Below, piece by piece: positions 22,784 through 34,662 of a stretch of 64,000 bases of DNA; position 1 is the first letter of the stretch, and each line of letters starts with the position of its first letter. Origin of the DNA: Daedaleopsis sinensis (taxonomy: Eukaryota; Basidiomycota; Agaricomycetes; Polyporales; Polyporaceae); assembly GCA_033807695.1 (NCBI GenBank), contig CM066311.1, positions 1,426,001 to 1,490,000 on the forward strand, written 5' to 3'. A model generated the notes under the pieces. That model was not told the DNA's origin and did not search any database. It was given only the letters and a program-made list of their open reading frames with translations. The translations under genes and the position numbers were made by a program.

Positions 22784-23474
22784 GGTGTGTTGGTAATGAA
22801 CGTTTCAGAGGTTGGGTGAAGAAGTGGGGAGAGGTAAATGCGTAGTTTCCTCACTATATGGCATCGCAAGAGCCGGAGCTTGAAACTAGGACAAAGCAAA
22901 GTGGGAGATCCCCGTTAATCATGATTCAAGTCTAGAATGTAGAATGCTGGGGAGACGATAGTCGCTATAGTACTAGACGAGACACCAAGCGACAGCATAC
23001 TGAGCCATGCTATTAGATATTGGAGGTTTATGACGCCAGATGTCACCGAGTAGAGTATCTTGTCAAAGGTTAGAGATGAGTGAGGGTGACTGCATCCATG
23101 AGCGCGAGAAGGTGAAGGATATATAAGGTCACGGTTCAAATGTTCGAGACGATAGTGGGCGGACAGCGCTAGTCGTTCAACCGGGCCGAGACGGGCTGAT
23201 AAAGCACACGCGGCCCTCATAATACATAATATGCATCATCTACTGAACATAATAGCTAACATACCGCTCGCGTCGTCATATCCTACAAGCTGAAGTTAGA
23301 GTCCGAACCGACGGGCGTGAATAGATCACGGAGTCTATCCTGATAGTCCACAACGCATCGTGTAGTAGAGCTATAGTCAGGGTGAGCACAAACGCAACAT
23401 GGAAGTGAGGCGATACAGCATACCAGGTGCATATGTACCACCCTCTCAACCAGGTTCCAGGCAGAAAGTCACGA
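22784..23474. other. Intergenic stretch in the element
   Basis: AT-richer than the surroundings; no gene supported on either strand. Confidence 0.4.
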
Positions 23475-24517
23475 TTATCCGCGACGTCCGGGCTGCGGTA
23501 AAGAGGAGTTCATCAGACAACATATACGGTGGCTGAGATAGGCCCTTACCTCTTGCCGGAAGCGGTATCGATAGGTCAACATCGTAGCCCTTTTGACCCA
23601 GCTTGGGTCGCCGTTTCTACGCAAGACGAGCACGCGCGAAGCGTCGGTGGGTTGGGGATTTTCGACGTAGATATCTACCCAGAGCTTGTGCGTGTTCATC
23701 ACCCACATTTTTGTTCGCAGAGGTGAATGATAGATAAATATGTCGTCGGTGTTGGCATCGGGAAACATGGGAGGATAGTGCAGCTCGAATGGACCACAAA
23801 CCCGATACCATGTGGTGAATCCTGGACGACCACGGCAATTCCAGTTCTTTCGATAGAGGCCCCATTGACACTCTTCGCTGAGATCGTCTAGAGACATGTG
23901 GGTGATGTGATGAGTCAGAACGTGCTGGACCTTGGAGGTTGGCGCGGCGACGCCTGCTGCATGCGATGAAGACGATGCTGTGGCCGGTTCAAGCGCATTG
24001 TCGTGCGACCCGCAGGCCGCGTCTACGGAACCAGAGGAGAGATCTGGGGTGCGAGCGGTGTGGGATGGCCCACGGAAGTTGAAGAGTCCAGAGAAAGATT
24101 GTGTGGGTGATGGGGAGTTAGCTATAAAGCTTTGCGGATGCAGGGAGCGCGAGATCGATGCTGCAGAGGTGCCGCTGAGCCCGAGTTGTCTGCATGATAT
24201 TGGAGTATCCTCTGCGTCCAACGAATTGTCTGACACCTCTTCCAGGTAGGCGCCGGAGCAGGGAGACCACCCTTGTTGCGAATCATCGTCGTCGTGTATG
24301 GACCCTGATGTACAGTGGAAGTGTTGATATCGGTGGTTGGGTAGAACAGATAATGATGGCAAGGGAGAGACATACCTTGCTCACTTCGTGACGGTCCCTC
24401 ATTTACTGATTGACTATCTTGGATAAGTCCTGTGGTCGGTGACGAAGACGAATACTCTGATGCAGTTTGTTTCATGAGCTCCAAACGAAAGATGGTATAC
24501 GGGCGGCCTACCTGCAA
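23475..24517 (-). CDS. D-I-F / P-S-W-V domain protein A (element cargo)
   Basis: Unrecognised family, about 330 aa. Minus-strand exons: up to 24517 (QVGRPYTIFRLELMKQ...), splice to GSIHDDDDSQQGW at about 24308, and a short last exon adding PGRRG and a TAA at 23475. The N-terminal two thirds are Ser/Thr/Pro-rich and low complexity. The C-terminal third is a compact domain: WYRVCGPFELHYPPMF, then TDDIFIYHSPLRTKMWVMNT, then PTDASRVLVLRRNGDPSWVKR. The same order of D-I-F, S/T-D-x-x-R-x-L-x-L and P-S-W-V occurs in the gene at 27603-28748, so they are paralogs. A first exon around 24628-24643 (MRIGD) is possible but the junction does not keep frame cleanly. Confidence 0.68.
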
Positions 24518-24997
24518 TAGATCCCGCCATATCGCAAGCCCAACGAAAGCAGCCAGGGCAGACTCCAGGACGAAATGTTAGGTGGGAGTGCGGGCGCCGG
24601 TCATGACCAGTCTATGTGCATACTTACAGTCACCTATTCGCATGGTGTCAATGGCTCTTCGCTTTCTCAACGCAATCGCATACCGTTCGAATTACACCGG
24701 ACTAATCGCTTGAAGCCCGTGCCAGTGGAGAAAGTCGGCGGGAAGAGCTGCTTGACCGACTGCTAGAGCTCAAGTGAAGGGGTTTCCGACTCAGCCGTGG
24801 CGGCTCACTAAGAATTCAAGCTTCAAGGTTCAAACGTTGATCGCGCGGCCGCGCTCTGGGCTGGGCGCGCGCTTATATAACTCCTAATATTGGCAGATGC
24901 CATCGAGGAAACGTGATTTACTACTGTTTCGTTGTCTCTATCGACTAGTATGATAGTACACTGGTCATCTTGTCATTGTAATCCACCGCGCGTACAA
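24518..24997. other. Intergenic stretch in the element
   Basis: May hold the first exon and promoter of the 23475-24517 gene. Otherwise nothing supported. Confidence 0.35.
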
Positions 24998-26483
24998 TTA
25001 CTGGTACATGATCATCGCGATGCATATGGCGGTGAGGAGCCAGGAGAGACAGAGGAGCATAGCGATCGCGCACAGGGTGACGCGAGGCCTCGCCTCGTTG
25101 CTTCGTGAAGGAGTTTGTGACGACCCGTTACCTGTCTATGGCTTAGTAACGACACGCGTAGGGGATCTAGGAACGTACCCGGCATTGGCTCATGCGCCTT
25201 CCAGATCATGCACAGGGATGGAGCTTCGACGTTCATGACTCCCGCTGCGATGAGAAACTCGTCGAGCTCTTCGTTGTAATGCGCCTATCACCTTCAGTTA
25301 GCGGTTCCGTAGACGGTCGCGCGCTTTACGTGGCAGACCTACCGCGACGGCGAGAGCCTTTGCTGCCTTTGGGATGAGCTTCTTGCACATCGCTTCCGGC
25401 CGGGAACGTCCTTCGTTGTCCCGGCAATCAAGGATGGGCAAAAGATCCCACACAGTGATCTCCCCCGATGTGCTTCCCGTGAGTACAGCTAGGTCACCAT
25501 GGATCCATAGAACGTCGGTCGGGAATCTTTCCTCGACCTCATCTTCCAAGGTGCAGAGTACCTGGCCCGATTCGATGTTATAGATGTCCACTCCACTGTG
25601 CAGATTTGACACTGCAATGCGTTCTCCATCGTGAGATATGCTTGCGCGCGCACTGTTGAGGAGAATCTGAGGTCGAGTTGAGGTACATAGAAAAAGGGCG
25701 CGAGTCTTACACCAAGCCGTCGAAGGATACTTTACGAACTTGAGTCCATCGTGTGGTTTCGAACACTCTGAGCATCACAGTCAGTAGAAGAAGTGTGTGG
25801 AGCTCGTTACTCGAGCAGCTTACATTAGACCATGGTGCATGTATGTCACCGCAAGGAGAGACGTATGTTGTGAAGACGACGTCCAATGGACACTGGTAAC
25901 GATCACCTCCCTAGGCTTGCCATGGGATACCTGAGAGGGCTCATTCAATGTGCACTCCTTCTCGAAGTATCCGGCTGTCAATTTGTGGAGTCCGTGTGAG
26001 GTTACGATGATCGTTGACGGAAAAAGCTTCGCACCCGCGCAATCCCATCTCCAAACGGATAGTTCGGAACACGCTCCTACGGCCAGACGGTCGCCCATAA
26101 GAGCGAGACATTCCACAGGTTTGTTATGAGCCCATACTCCATAGACCTCAATGCTGTTCTAGAAAGAAGTTAGAGTGCTGTGCACCAGATAGATGACCAT
26201 GGATGAAGCGACCTACACCTCCAACGTTCATACACGCAATTGTACCATCGGCAAGACCACAAATCATAACATCATCTCCAGGAGGTGCCCAGATGAGTGC
26301 AAGGACCTCTGTTGTTCCGGTAAAAACGTAGAGTAAAGCGCTCTTCTGCACATCCCAGATACACACCCGGCCATCGAGTCCAGCAGTGGCGATGAATATT
26401 CCAGTCGGGCTGAAGGCCACTTTAGTGATCCCTCGTGTGTGACCGCCGGCAAGGCGTTGAAAGTCTTGATATCCTTGTGGCAT
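24998..26483 (-). CDS. WD40-repeat protein with C-terminal membrane anchor (element cargo)
   Basis: 406 aa from six exons: 26217-26483, 25824-26158, 25713-25767, 25343-25666, 25179-25284, 24998-25131; all phases agree. The N-terminus is a canonical WD40 blade (GHTRGITKVAFSPTGIFIAT, then AGLDGRVCIWDV), followed by weaker blades (VECLALMGDRLAVGACSELS, ISHDGERIAVSNLHSGVDIY, VLTGSTSGEITVWDLLPILD). The last exon ends in a single hydrophobic segment, VTLCAIAMLLCLSWLLTAIC, five to ten residues before the stop, so the beta-propeller would be tail-anchored on the cytosolic or nucleoplasmic face of a membrane. The topology recalls Sec12-type proteins, but I see no specific Sec12 match. The start is the first in-frame ATG before the first blade. 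Confidence 0.87.
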
Positions 26484-27602
26484 ACCAGGAAGACAGTGAT
26501 GTTACGAAATGAGGTCGTTGCAGCTCGAGAAAGTGCGCCACTCAAGCTTCAAGTGCGGCAGGGGTTTGGGAACATGGATGAGAGAAGCGCCCTTTCAACT
26601 ACCGCCAACGATCACGTGAGTGCAACTTCAATCCCGACCGAGTCGGAGTCCCGCCGGCAGAGGAAGCACATTCGAGCGGTACCGGTAGGCTGATGTGCAT
26701 GAAGGTAATTACTGCTAGTTCTCGAGAATGCGTACTCGTTCGGGCCGCCCACGCGCTCCTCCGCGAGCTGGCCAATACACTCCTCCGAGTCATCCTCCGA
26801 TGCGCCGCCACCCCTTCGCGAACACCCCAGCATCGACCGTCCCGCTCCGTCTTCACCCGCCCTACCTCAGCCCACCCGTTCGCAGCTCACACGTGTTTCC
26901 CAGGAGGTTCGTGCGGATGCGCCCAACGTACGGGCCCCACCGGTACTCGCGCTTCAGCATCTCGAGCCCCCGTCGAATGCCGGTCAAAGGTCATCGACCG
27001 GGTACGGTCGACGCGCATCCCCGCCCGGCAACCATCCTCAAGTCTGCGCGCCCCAGCGAGATGAGCTGCTGTGACCGGTAGCGCCGCGCCAAGCGCGACC
27101 GAGAGACAGTTGCCAGGAAGGGATGTGCGATGTGCAGACGGATCGCAGTGCGAACGTACTTTGCGGTAGCGATGTTGCACCTCCTTCTGCCACCCTCACC
27201 TGCTTCAGCCGTGGGGCCCAGGGGGCGGACGCTGCGCGGGGAGGCTGACGGAGTGGACCGGGCAATAGAAATCGAAGCCGGTCGCGATCAAGTAGCCATC
27301 GACGTTACCAGGATCTTCATCACGTCGGTCACCTTTGTCTGTCTCGCCTCACCGGCCTTGTATAGGCAGCTGAAGAAGCACTCCTCGACGGAGAAATGCG
27401 CGCCCGGAGACCTTCATGTACCAGAGGACACGGCGCGGTGTCGGCTGTCAGGCGCTAAAAGTGGAGGCCAGCGGAGGAGACGAACATGGAAGGCAATTCT
27501 GTAGATTAGACGTCGCGTGCGTTCTTTATACGATTACATGAGTATAAGAGTAGCTATGTATAGCCTACCACAGTTTACGAGAGGAGCAGGGAAGAAGGAG
27601 GT
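26484..27602. other. GC-rich stretch, coding status unclear
   Basis: 26690-27080 is GC-rich with overlapping open frames on both strands (for example + strand 26728-27081, Arg/Pro-rich). None shows a family, a membrane segment or a clean splice pattern. It may be a degraded gene or a bidirectional promoter region. Confidence 0.35.
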
Positions 27603-28748
27603 CTAGTTGAGGATGAACACAGTAGCTACGTCGAAGTTTGATCAGTACGGGTTCAGATAGTGAGAGCTCACACATACCAATGCTCATAATCGACTCGTAT
27701 TGCTTCCGGAACCACACGTCGGAAACCCAGGACGGAAACTTGGACGGTGCGAGAGCAAGTTTTCGCCCGTCGCTGGGACGGTCAATGCCTAGCAAGACAG
27801 GCTTCCAGATTGGGTTCCCTTCGTCCGGGTGATCGGTCCACAGCCATAGCTGGATTCCCCGGTGGGACTGGTGCCAGAAGATGTCGCCGATGGTGAGATC
27901 CGGGTGAGTAGTCATGTCGGGCGGGTGTAAAATGGGGGCAGGAAGTGGCCCAGGGTTCTTGGGGTCGTACTTCAGTGGTTGAAACCAAGCGGTGTCTGTT
28001 CGCTCAACCGCAGTTTCCTTGCCCTTCCGCGACTTCGGCGTCGCCTTCTCTTTGTCTGTGAGAGGGCAGAGCCTCGTCACTCGCTTATAACTCTACGCCT
28101 TGTGTTAAAGAAGGAGGAAAGCCATTGGCGATGATATACCACTGACCATAGGATCGCCAGGTTGCACGGCTGGTTGAGAACGCGAAACACTCTGCGCATC
28201 GACGTGTTTGGCAGGTGGTCCGATGTTCATTTGAAGGTCACGAAGAGACGCAGACCTTGTGGTCCGACGTGACGGAAGAAGGGGCTCAGGCTTGATGGAG
28301 GGGGAGCGAATGGAGGGTGCGATCGGGGTTCCGGACCTCGAAGCAGATCGTCTACCAGCCTCGTTATCGACCGGGAGACAAAAACGTACCCCCGAGGCGA
28401 CCACACTCCCCTCGCCATTACCAGAGCCATCGCGGATGTCTCTTCCGGGACCCAAACTTCCAGCGCGCGAGGATGGTGCAGTTGAGGGGGGCGTCGATGC
28501 TCGAGACAAATGGGTCGTAGCCGGCGTAGGAGTTCGTGACGCAGCTGTTCGAGCGGGCGTGCTACGAGCAGAATCCGCAGGATATGCGGATGTATGTGTG
28601 CTGCGAGATTGAGACGAGAATATCCCCTTGGTGCGACGGGTAAGGCCACTTCTCGCAGAGACCGAGTCTGGAACAGGCTCCAGCTTCACCGTGCTGACAC
28701 TACTATCGCTTCTTGATGAGACGGCGGATGCTACAAATGCTGCTAATT
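27603..28748 (-). CDS. D-I-F / P-S-W-V domain protein B (element cargo)
   Basis: Paralog of the 23475-24517 protein. Exons 28143-28748, 27678-28055 and 27603-27625; phases agree and the last exon reads ATVFILN then stop. The 5' limit at 28748 is the point where the open frame meets a splice-acceptor-like site, so a first exon upstream is likely. The N-terminal 200 residues are Ser/Thr/Pro/Arg-rich (SRTPTPATTHLSRASTPPST). The C-terminal domain has DTAWFQPLKYDPKNPGP, then LTIGDIFWHQSHRGIQLWLW, then RPSDGRKLALAPSKFPSWVS. Nothing identifies a catalytic role. Two copies of the same architecture in one transposon point to selection for a function of the element or for diversification. Confidence 0.7.
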
Positions 28749-29486
28749 GACGCACCTCAATATAGGATGGGGATCAAACTGCCTGAGAACCGTTGGCAGC
28801 GTAGTCGGCGTGAAGTAGGGTGGTGTAGAGGATGAGAAATCGAGATACGTGGTAGCACCGGCATCTTCTTTGCTGATTCGAGCCCGGAAGACATAGTCCG
28901 CAACTGGATGCCTGGCAGACATGAGCAGATGAGCTACACTGCAGAGACGAGGTGTTACGTGGAACGAACAGGAGTGGGAGGCGAGACAACTCGAAGTGGT
29001 GGAGGCTTGCAGTCTCTTTGTCTGATTGCAGACAAACGTGTAGATAACCCCATCAAAACGTGGGGACTTCGCGATTGAGATCTTGCGACTTGACCAGAGC
29101 CAAGAATATGGCGTACCGAGGTCACTGAAGCAATTGGCGTCGAGGGATGGTGGGAAGAGACATCAATGTATGCAGGCTGAGGGGTTGCAAGCTTCCGTTC
29201 AGGCTGAGGCTGAGCGCTGAAGCGCTGACAGGTTAAGGTTGTCGGACGATGCCGTACGTGCCCCGGGACCGTCCGATAGCGTCCGCCGGGCCGGAGCTGA
29301 GCGCTGAGGAGAGACGCCGCCTACGGTTGGGTACTCAGCTGGTTATACCACGATATCAGAGGCAGAGGACCCTAGCTGCTACAAGGTCTGCTACGAACAA
29401 TGACAAACTATCCCGTGCACCGGATCGTACATACATACTTCTTCGAGGTGGCCTACTACTAGGACACCGATCCTATACCCACCGAC
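28749..29486. other. Intergenic stretch in the element
   Basis: May carry the 5' exon of the preceding minus-strand gene. No other gene supported. Confidence 0.35.
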
Positions 29487-30106
29487 TCATCGTTCGCCCT
29501 CCGCCTCGGAGGAACCCTCATCCTCGGGGTCCTCGGAGTCCTCCAAGCCGGCGAAATAGCCGTTCCCCAAGTAGGTACGACAGTACAGAGTGAAGTTGGA
29601 TGGTTGTGCGTATGCGATGTGGTTCAGCCTGGAGAGGATTAGCTCCCTCTTGGCCGTCAATTCGTCGAAGATTGTCCAAAACCGCTGCATGAAGCGTGCG
29701 TAGATTGGTCGACTTGCGAAGCGGATGTTTATCCATGACTTGTGCGGTCTTCCCGAAGCAAGACTTGTCGAGAAGCGAACACACAGCTCGGGCTAGAAGT
29801 GAAACGAGGGTGATCAATCTCTACCACCAGTGACATCCTCATTGTACACTTACGTTATCCGGAATGGCCTCCATGTCAATACCGATGATCATAGTAGCGA
29901 CTGTGACGCTATAGAAGCTGCCTGTGATAATGATCGCAACTAGACAACAGCTCAACAATATTGTGTGTCGTCAAAACAGCGACGTACTCACACTCTCCAG
30001 CATCCAGTTCGCTGAGCATGACTCCACCTGGTCTGAAGTCCGGCTCCGGATCCCGCTGATCGGTGAGGGCATATTGCACATCTTGAACGGCAGCAAACCG
30101 CGTCAT
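29487..30106 (-). CDS. Hypothetical 162-aa cargo protein
   Basis: Exons 29992-30106, 29854-29921, 29487-29792, in frame over two GT-AG introns. Starts MTRFAAVQDVQYALTDQRDP, continues FYSVTVATMIIGIDMEAIPD and PELCVRFSTSLASGRPHKSW, and ends in an acidic tail (LEDSEDPEDEGSSEAEGER). No signal peptide or clear membrane segment. Family not recognised. An additional 5' exon near 30170-30250 is possible. Confidence 0.55.
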
Positions 30107-30637
30107 GGGGCTGGAACAGCTCACTAGTCAGAAAAGATGGGAGAGTGGTAGAGATTATGCGACTCACAACTGGCCTCCAACTGGACCGGCCTGCTCGCAG
30201 GAGCGAGGGTAGTTTAGGATGTGTGTGGCAGTGGCGGTTGGGACACTCATCGAGGTGAGATGAAGGGTGATGCTGGCCAGATCTGGCGCACAGAGACCTG
30301 AAATATGTTTCTATACAAAGTAACATTCCGAGCAACTGTGAAACTGCTTTGTAGTCATTGAACGGTCAGCGCGACAAGCACTAGCAGAGAGATTCACGTA
30401 CGCAGTGACGACGGGCTTGAAACAATGAGAGAATGCGAGAATACAACAGAGATTATGCAGTTTTAAGTATTACGACAGGAGTATAAGCTAGCAAAGACGA
30501 GCGCGAGATTTAAAACGGAGACAATCGTGATACTAGCAAGGTAAGGAGGCATGTCCTAAAAGCGCGGATGAAGAGTGGCAAAGAATGCCAACCGAAGTAT
30601 GTGTCGACGGAGAGAAGTACGATCGAAGCTGGCGACT
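30107..30637. other. Intergenic stretch in the element
   Basis: Nothing supported apart from a possible 5' exon of the 29487-30106 gene. Confidence 0.35.
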
Positions 30638-31897
30638 CTAGAAATCCACGTCCTGGTAGCGTACTCCGCGGACAGGCACGCCGAGCCTGACCCAGTTACC
30701 TCCGTCTTTGAACCACTTCGTCAGGGTTGAAGTCTTCACCGTGTTGCCATACCAGATACTGATATGGAACAGGTTCGGGTGTTGACGACGCGTCGTCGAA
30801 GAGCTCGAGCGTCTCGTTCCTTGAACCCAGCCCATGAGGAGCCGCCACTCCAAGTCGTGATCGCCGGGCCGTACTACCAACTCGGCAGACGTTCGAAGAG
30901 CAAGTTCCTCGAGGAACACGAGCTTTCGCAGACCGCGGTTCCAGCTGAGATGGTCGTTGAAAGCTCGACGGATGGAAGTGCGACGCCCCTGCACGAATAA
31001 CCAAAATATGAGTAAATGATCGAGTATGCATCCACCAATGCAGACACACCGGGCGTGCTTTCTTCTCCAGAAGTTTCAACTTCCGTAGCGTAGGGGCGGC
31101 CAATGCAATGCCGTCGAGGATCTCGAAATCGTCGGTCAAGAAGTCGAGTGTAAGACTGTAGAGGCTGCGCATTGGCGAGAGATTTCGTATCTTAGAAGCA
31201 ATGTAGAGAGAAGAGTCGTCGTTGGAGATGAGAAGGCGTGTCAAGCCTTCGTGGGCGATTGCGTCTATGCAGGGAGCGCGACATTCCAGCGTTGTGATAC
31301 GAGCGAAGCTTGTCGCTTGAAGGGGACAAGGGCCTTCACGCTCGTGGCATGCATCGACAACGAGCTCGCGTATGGATGCGTTGCATCCGAGGAAACCTCG
31401 AATAGCTCCATGAGGTAGGTTCGTCTTGAAGAAAGAAAGATCCTCGAAGAAAACCTGAAAGAAGGCGGCGGCGGGTGTAGTTTTAGGGAGCATGAGTGTG
31501 AGGTCCGTGAGGTTGGGGGCGTTGCGGAGGGCGTTACGAATTGCAGGCACATAGGCAGCTCGCGCATACGGGTCGGTGAGGGCGGTGGGGGATACCGTGA
31601 TTGTAAGCTCTCGGAGGACGGAGCGAACGTCGTTGTCGGCTTGGGCAACCTTCGCAAATGCTAACACTTCCGCGATGCTTGAGATTGTGCGGACGGCCTA
31701 ACAGAATCGAAACTCAGATTGTGTGCGACGCTATACGCTATGAAGAGAGCTCACGTACCTTCGGAGCCGCTCTGAGGACGAGCTAAGAAGGCACCCATTC
31801 CTCAGTGAACATTCTTGCCACGATGCATGCTCATTAAGTCACTCACCTGGTCTACCATGGCCTGGGTATGAAGCTGGGTATAGATAGAGACAGACAT
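30638..31897 (-). CDS. Leucine-rich F-box-like protein B (element cargo)
   Basis: 357 aa from exons 31847-31897, 31759-31782, 31050-31697, 30638-30988; all phases agree, including a 24-bp micro-exon. Starts MSVSIYTQLHTQAMVDQ. Leucine-rich segments include LRNAPNLTDLTLMLPKT, ARITTLECRAPCIDA, LTRLLISNDDSSLYIAS and RSLYSLTLDFLTDDFEILDG. The last exon (RAFNDHLSWNRGLRKLVFLE) matches that of the gene at 16433-17596, and both have an intron at the same place. Both resemble the F-box/LRR proteins that are numerous in Agaricomycetes, but an F-box is not visible. Probable duplicate within the element, now diverged. Confidence 0.8.
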
Positions 31898-32484
31898 GAC
31901 GAGGATGTGCTGAAAGAGTCGAGTGTTTGGTCGAGGTGAGAGGCGCAGAGGCAGCAGGAGCTCACGCATGGCAAACGATGGATCATTGACAAAGGTGCTT
32001 GTGCGCACTTTGTCGCTTTTGAGTGAAGTACGTCATCGAATGCAAGCCGTAATCTCGCAAGGACTCAGTGCGAGATTAACGGCTTGGGGGCTAGCCTGCA
32101 AAGCTCGCCGAGTGCTCCATATAAGATGAGGCGAGTCGCTAAAGAAAGTGACAGATCTAGATCGTAGCCGGAGGAGGAGGAGGTCGGTCCAGAGAACCTC
32201 TCCGAGAGCGCCCGTATGGACGGCACCCTTCACGGTCCCACGCCACCGCGACAGTCTATTGCCACGAAGCACTGAGCTAGTACTAGTAAGTCTTTGGTTC
32301 CTTTATCGTTGCCCATTTTCATAGTTTTGTAGACTCGGCGGCGACTCGTCCGTACGTTCGGCAGCTTAATAAAGACGTCGTTTGAAAGCAGAGGATACAA
32401 GTAAGCAAGCCCTGGACCTCCATCTCCCTAAAGTTCACGCCATTTCCACACCACAACGTCAGTGCACTCTCAGCGACCCTCATA
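31898..32484. other. Intergenic stretch in the element
   Basis: Divergent promoter region between the LRR-like gene (minus) and the small TM gene (plus). No gene supported. Confidence 0.4.
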
Positions 32485-32691
32485 ATGCTCTCCGTCGTCG
32501 CCAACAACCCGTTCTCGTACACGTTCCTCATGGCCCTTGCGATTTGCTTTACTCTATACGCTTTGGTCGAGGAATATATGCCCCCGGCTGCCGCTACCCG
32601 CATACCTGCCCGGGTAGGACTGGTGCGTAGTCAGCTAGCTTCCGCATTCAACGCTCTTCATAGTACTTATCGTTCTATTCAGGGGCTCTGA
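32485..32691 (+). CDS. Small single-pass membrane protein (68 aa)
   Basis: MLSVVANNPFSYTFLMALAI opens a 68-residue frame whose first 30 residues form one hydrophobic segment (FLMALAICFTLYALV). It is followed by a polar, weakly helical tail (RVGLVRSQLASAFNALHSTY). It is short, so a chance ORF cannot be excluded. The strong hydrophobic segment fits the membrane-rich character of the cargo set. Confidence 0.4.
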   Translation: MLSVVANNPFSYTFLMALAICFTLYALVEEYMPPAAATRIPARVGLVRSQLASAFNALHSTYRSIQGL

Positions 32692-34662
32692 GGGATTGCC
32701 TGTTTCCAGTCGAACGTTGAACCTCGAACATCGCTCACAATCTAGGCTACCAGGAATGTGGGTGGCTCTCAGGTATATCGTAACGCTCAAGTCACTAACG
32801 ATCATATGGTTGCAATTGACAGGCCTGGTTTGTTCGGTGTTTGAGTAGAGCTATAGCGGTTCCTATTTGTACCTGCGATGTTGGGCGTATGCACAATACC
32901 TGAGTCCAACCAAGTCCTACACATTCACGGTTCCAGAGCACGAAGTCCGCCATAACTTTCCACGATCATGAGTCCGTACCGAGCCCAGTTTAGGTACCTC
33001 CCGAATGAATCAACATGAATACCAAGTAGTGGAGGTAGCCCGTCGCCTCCCGAGCGACCTACCAGGAGCGTTGGTCCGAGGTCGCACTGTGACTTTGAGA
33101 TGGATAGGACCGACGCGGTGGATCAAGCGGATCGGGCGGATCGGGCGGATCGGGCGGATCGGGCGGATCGGGCGGATCGGGCGGATCGGGAGGAGGACTT
33201 CCGAGGACTTCCGAGTCGGAGTATTTTGTAAAGCTTCGGTCCTTCGTATTTTTCTCGCTGTGTACACTGACCTCATTCTAGTCCGGACCCCCTTCGAATT
33301 CGTAAGAAATGGCTCAACTCTGGCCGCCGCTACGCCGCCCTTGAAAGCTGAGCAGTGAGCACCTCCCCTGAGCCTAGAGTTCGTTCCATTCTGACAATCA
33401 ATCACAGCGCTACAGCCTGACCTGAAGAACAAGCCTTATTGGAACGATGCACCCCGCCGATACAAGAAGTCGTGTGCTCTCGAGCTCGACTAGTGCTGCC
33501 GCAGTACTAGCCTTGCCATGACAACAGCCCCGCTATCTCTAGGAAGAACTCGTCCGGCCCGATCGATTATGGCGTATGGGCTCAAGCATATATTTCTGCT
33601 CATGTTTGGTCACGTATGGCACTTCGCTCTAGCAGAGAAGTCGCACACCCGAACAGATCCGAACAGACGCAAGCCTCCAGAGTTGGGATATCCGGCCGAC
33701 CCGCCCTGTCCGACCCGCCCTGTCGACAGAGCGGGTCGGCCCTGTCGCACGTAATAACGACCTCCGCACCTGCCACGAGGAATCCGTGGAATTATCGAAG
33801 GCGCGGGGTGGTCTAAATGGGCGGTGATTCTGTCATGCGCAATGCATTCTGAACCACAGGACCCTTGGCGCTTGTCCATAAACTAACGTCCAGTTGCTAA
33901 GTAAGTAAGAGTACTTATCGACGCCGATCCCATCCAGTCCTATCCCGTCCCATCTCACCCACGTGACACGCTGACAAACTCGCTCGGCGGGCGCAGCACT
34001 GAGCCTCAGCCTGTACTCGGCTAAGTTGAACATGGAAAGTTGGACTTGTACGTTGCACTGGTTGGTGCTTGAGAGTGAGATCCAGTCTAATCGTTCTGTG
34101 AGTGAGTGTGAGGTGAGCACCCTATGACCTCGAGCTACAATCGGCTTCATATCACTGACATCAGGACCTTCCAGCCCCTGTAGATACTCAGAAGATGCCA
34201 CGGCGGCGGGAATGATCAAACAGCTTCCGTGAAACTGCTCTTAGATCGAAGTTATCCAGTTAACGCTCCGCGACTTGCCGCGCCGAGACCTTATAACGAA
34301 ACGTGGTCAAGATCCGCTGTCTGGCCACAATTAAGTCATCCGCCCTCGCTGGTACCGAAGTTATCCATCTCATTTCTATGCAGTGCTACACCAGCCGACT
34401 CGATGCTGCTTAGATGTCAAAATCACAGACACGAGTGCTTTGGGGACACGTTCAATAGGATGCAGTCAAGCCTAAAGTCTGCCAAACTCAAACGTCCTCG
34501 CAGGGTCGCAGTGGCAGCGGGTAAGTTGTTGAACCTCTCCGTCGATTCGAACCATCGTTTTCCATCGAGACTCCGCTCGGCAGGCGTCAACTCTGTTTTG
34601 AGCACGCTTATAACCTACTCTCCCATCGTCTATCCTCCAAACAACTCCCTCTGGTTGTAGCT
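32692..34662. other. Gene-poor stretch in the element
   Basis: About 2 kb without a credible gene. Contains the 9-bp tandem repeat at 33127-33190 and short repeats of CGACCCGCCCTGT type at 33700-33745. The 117-140 aa ORFs over the 9-bp repeat are artefacts of the repeat. Confidence 0.45.
33127..33190 (+). repeat. 9-bp tandem repeat (CGGATCGGG)n
   Basis: About seven uninterrupted copies of a 9-bp unit, CGGATCGGG. On the + strand it would encode Ile-Gly-Arg repeats, but no gene context supports translation. Confidence 0.85.

Noticed and set aside
33005..33432. Ile-Gly-Arg repeat proteins on both strands
   Set aside because: Produced by the 9-bp tandem repeat; no conserved flanks.
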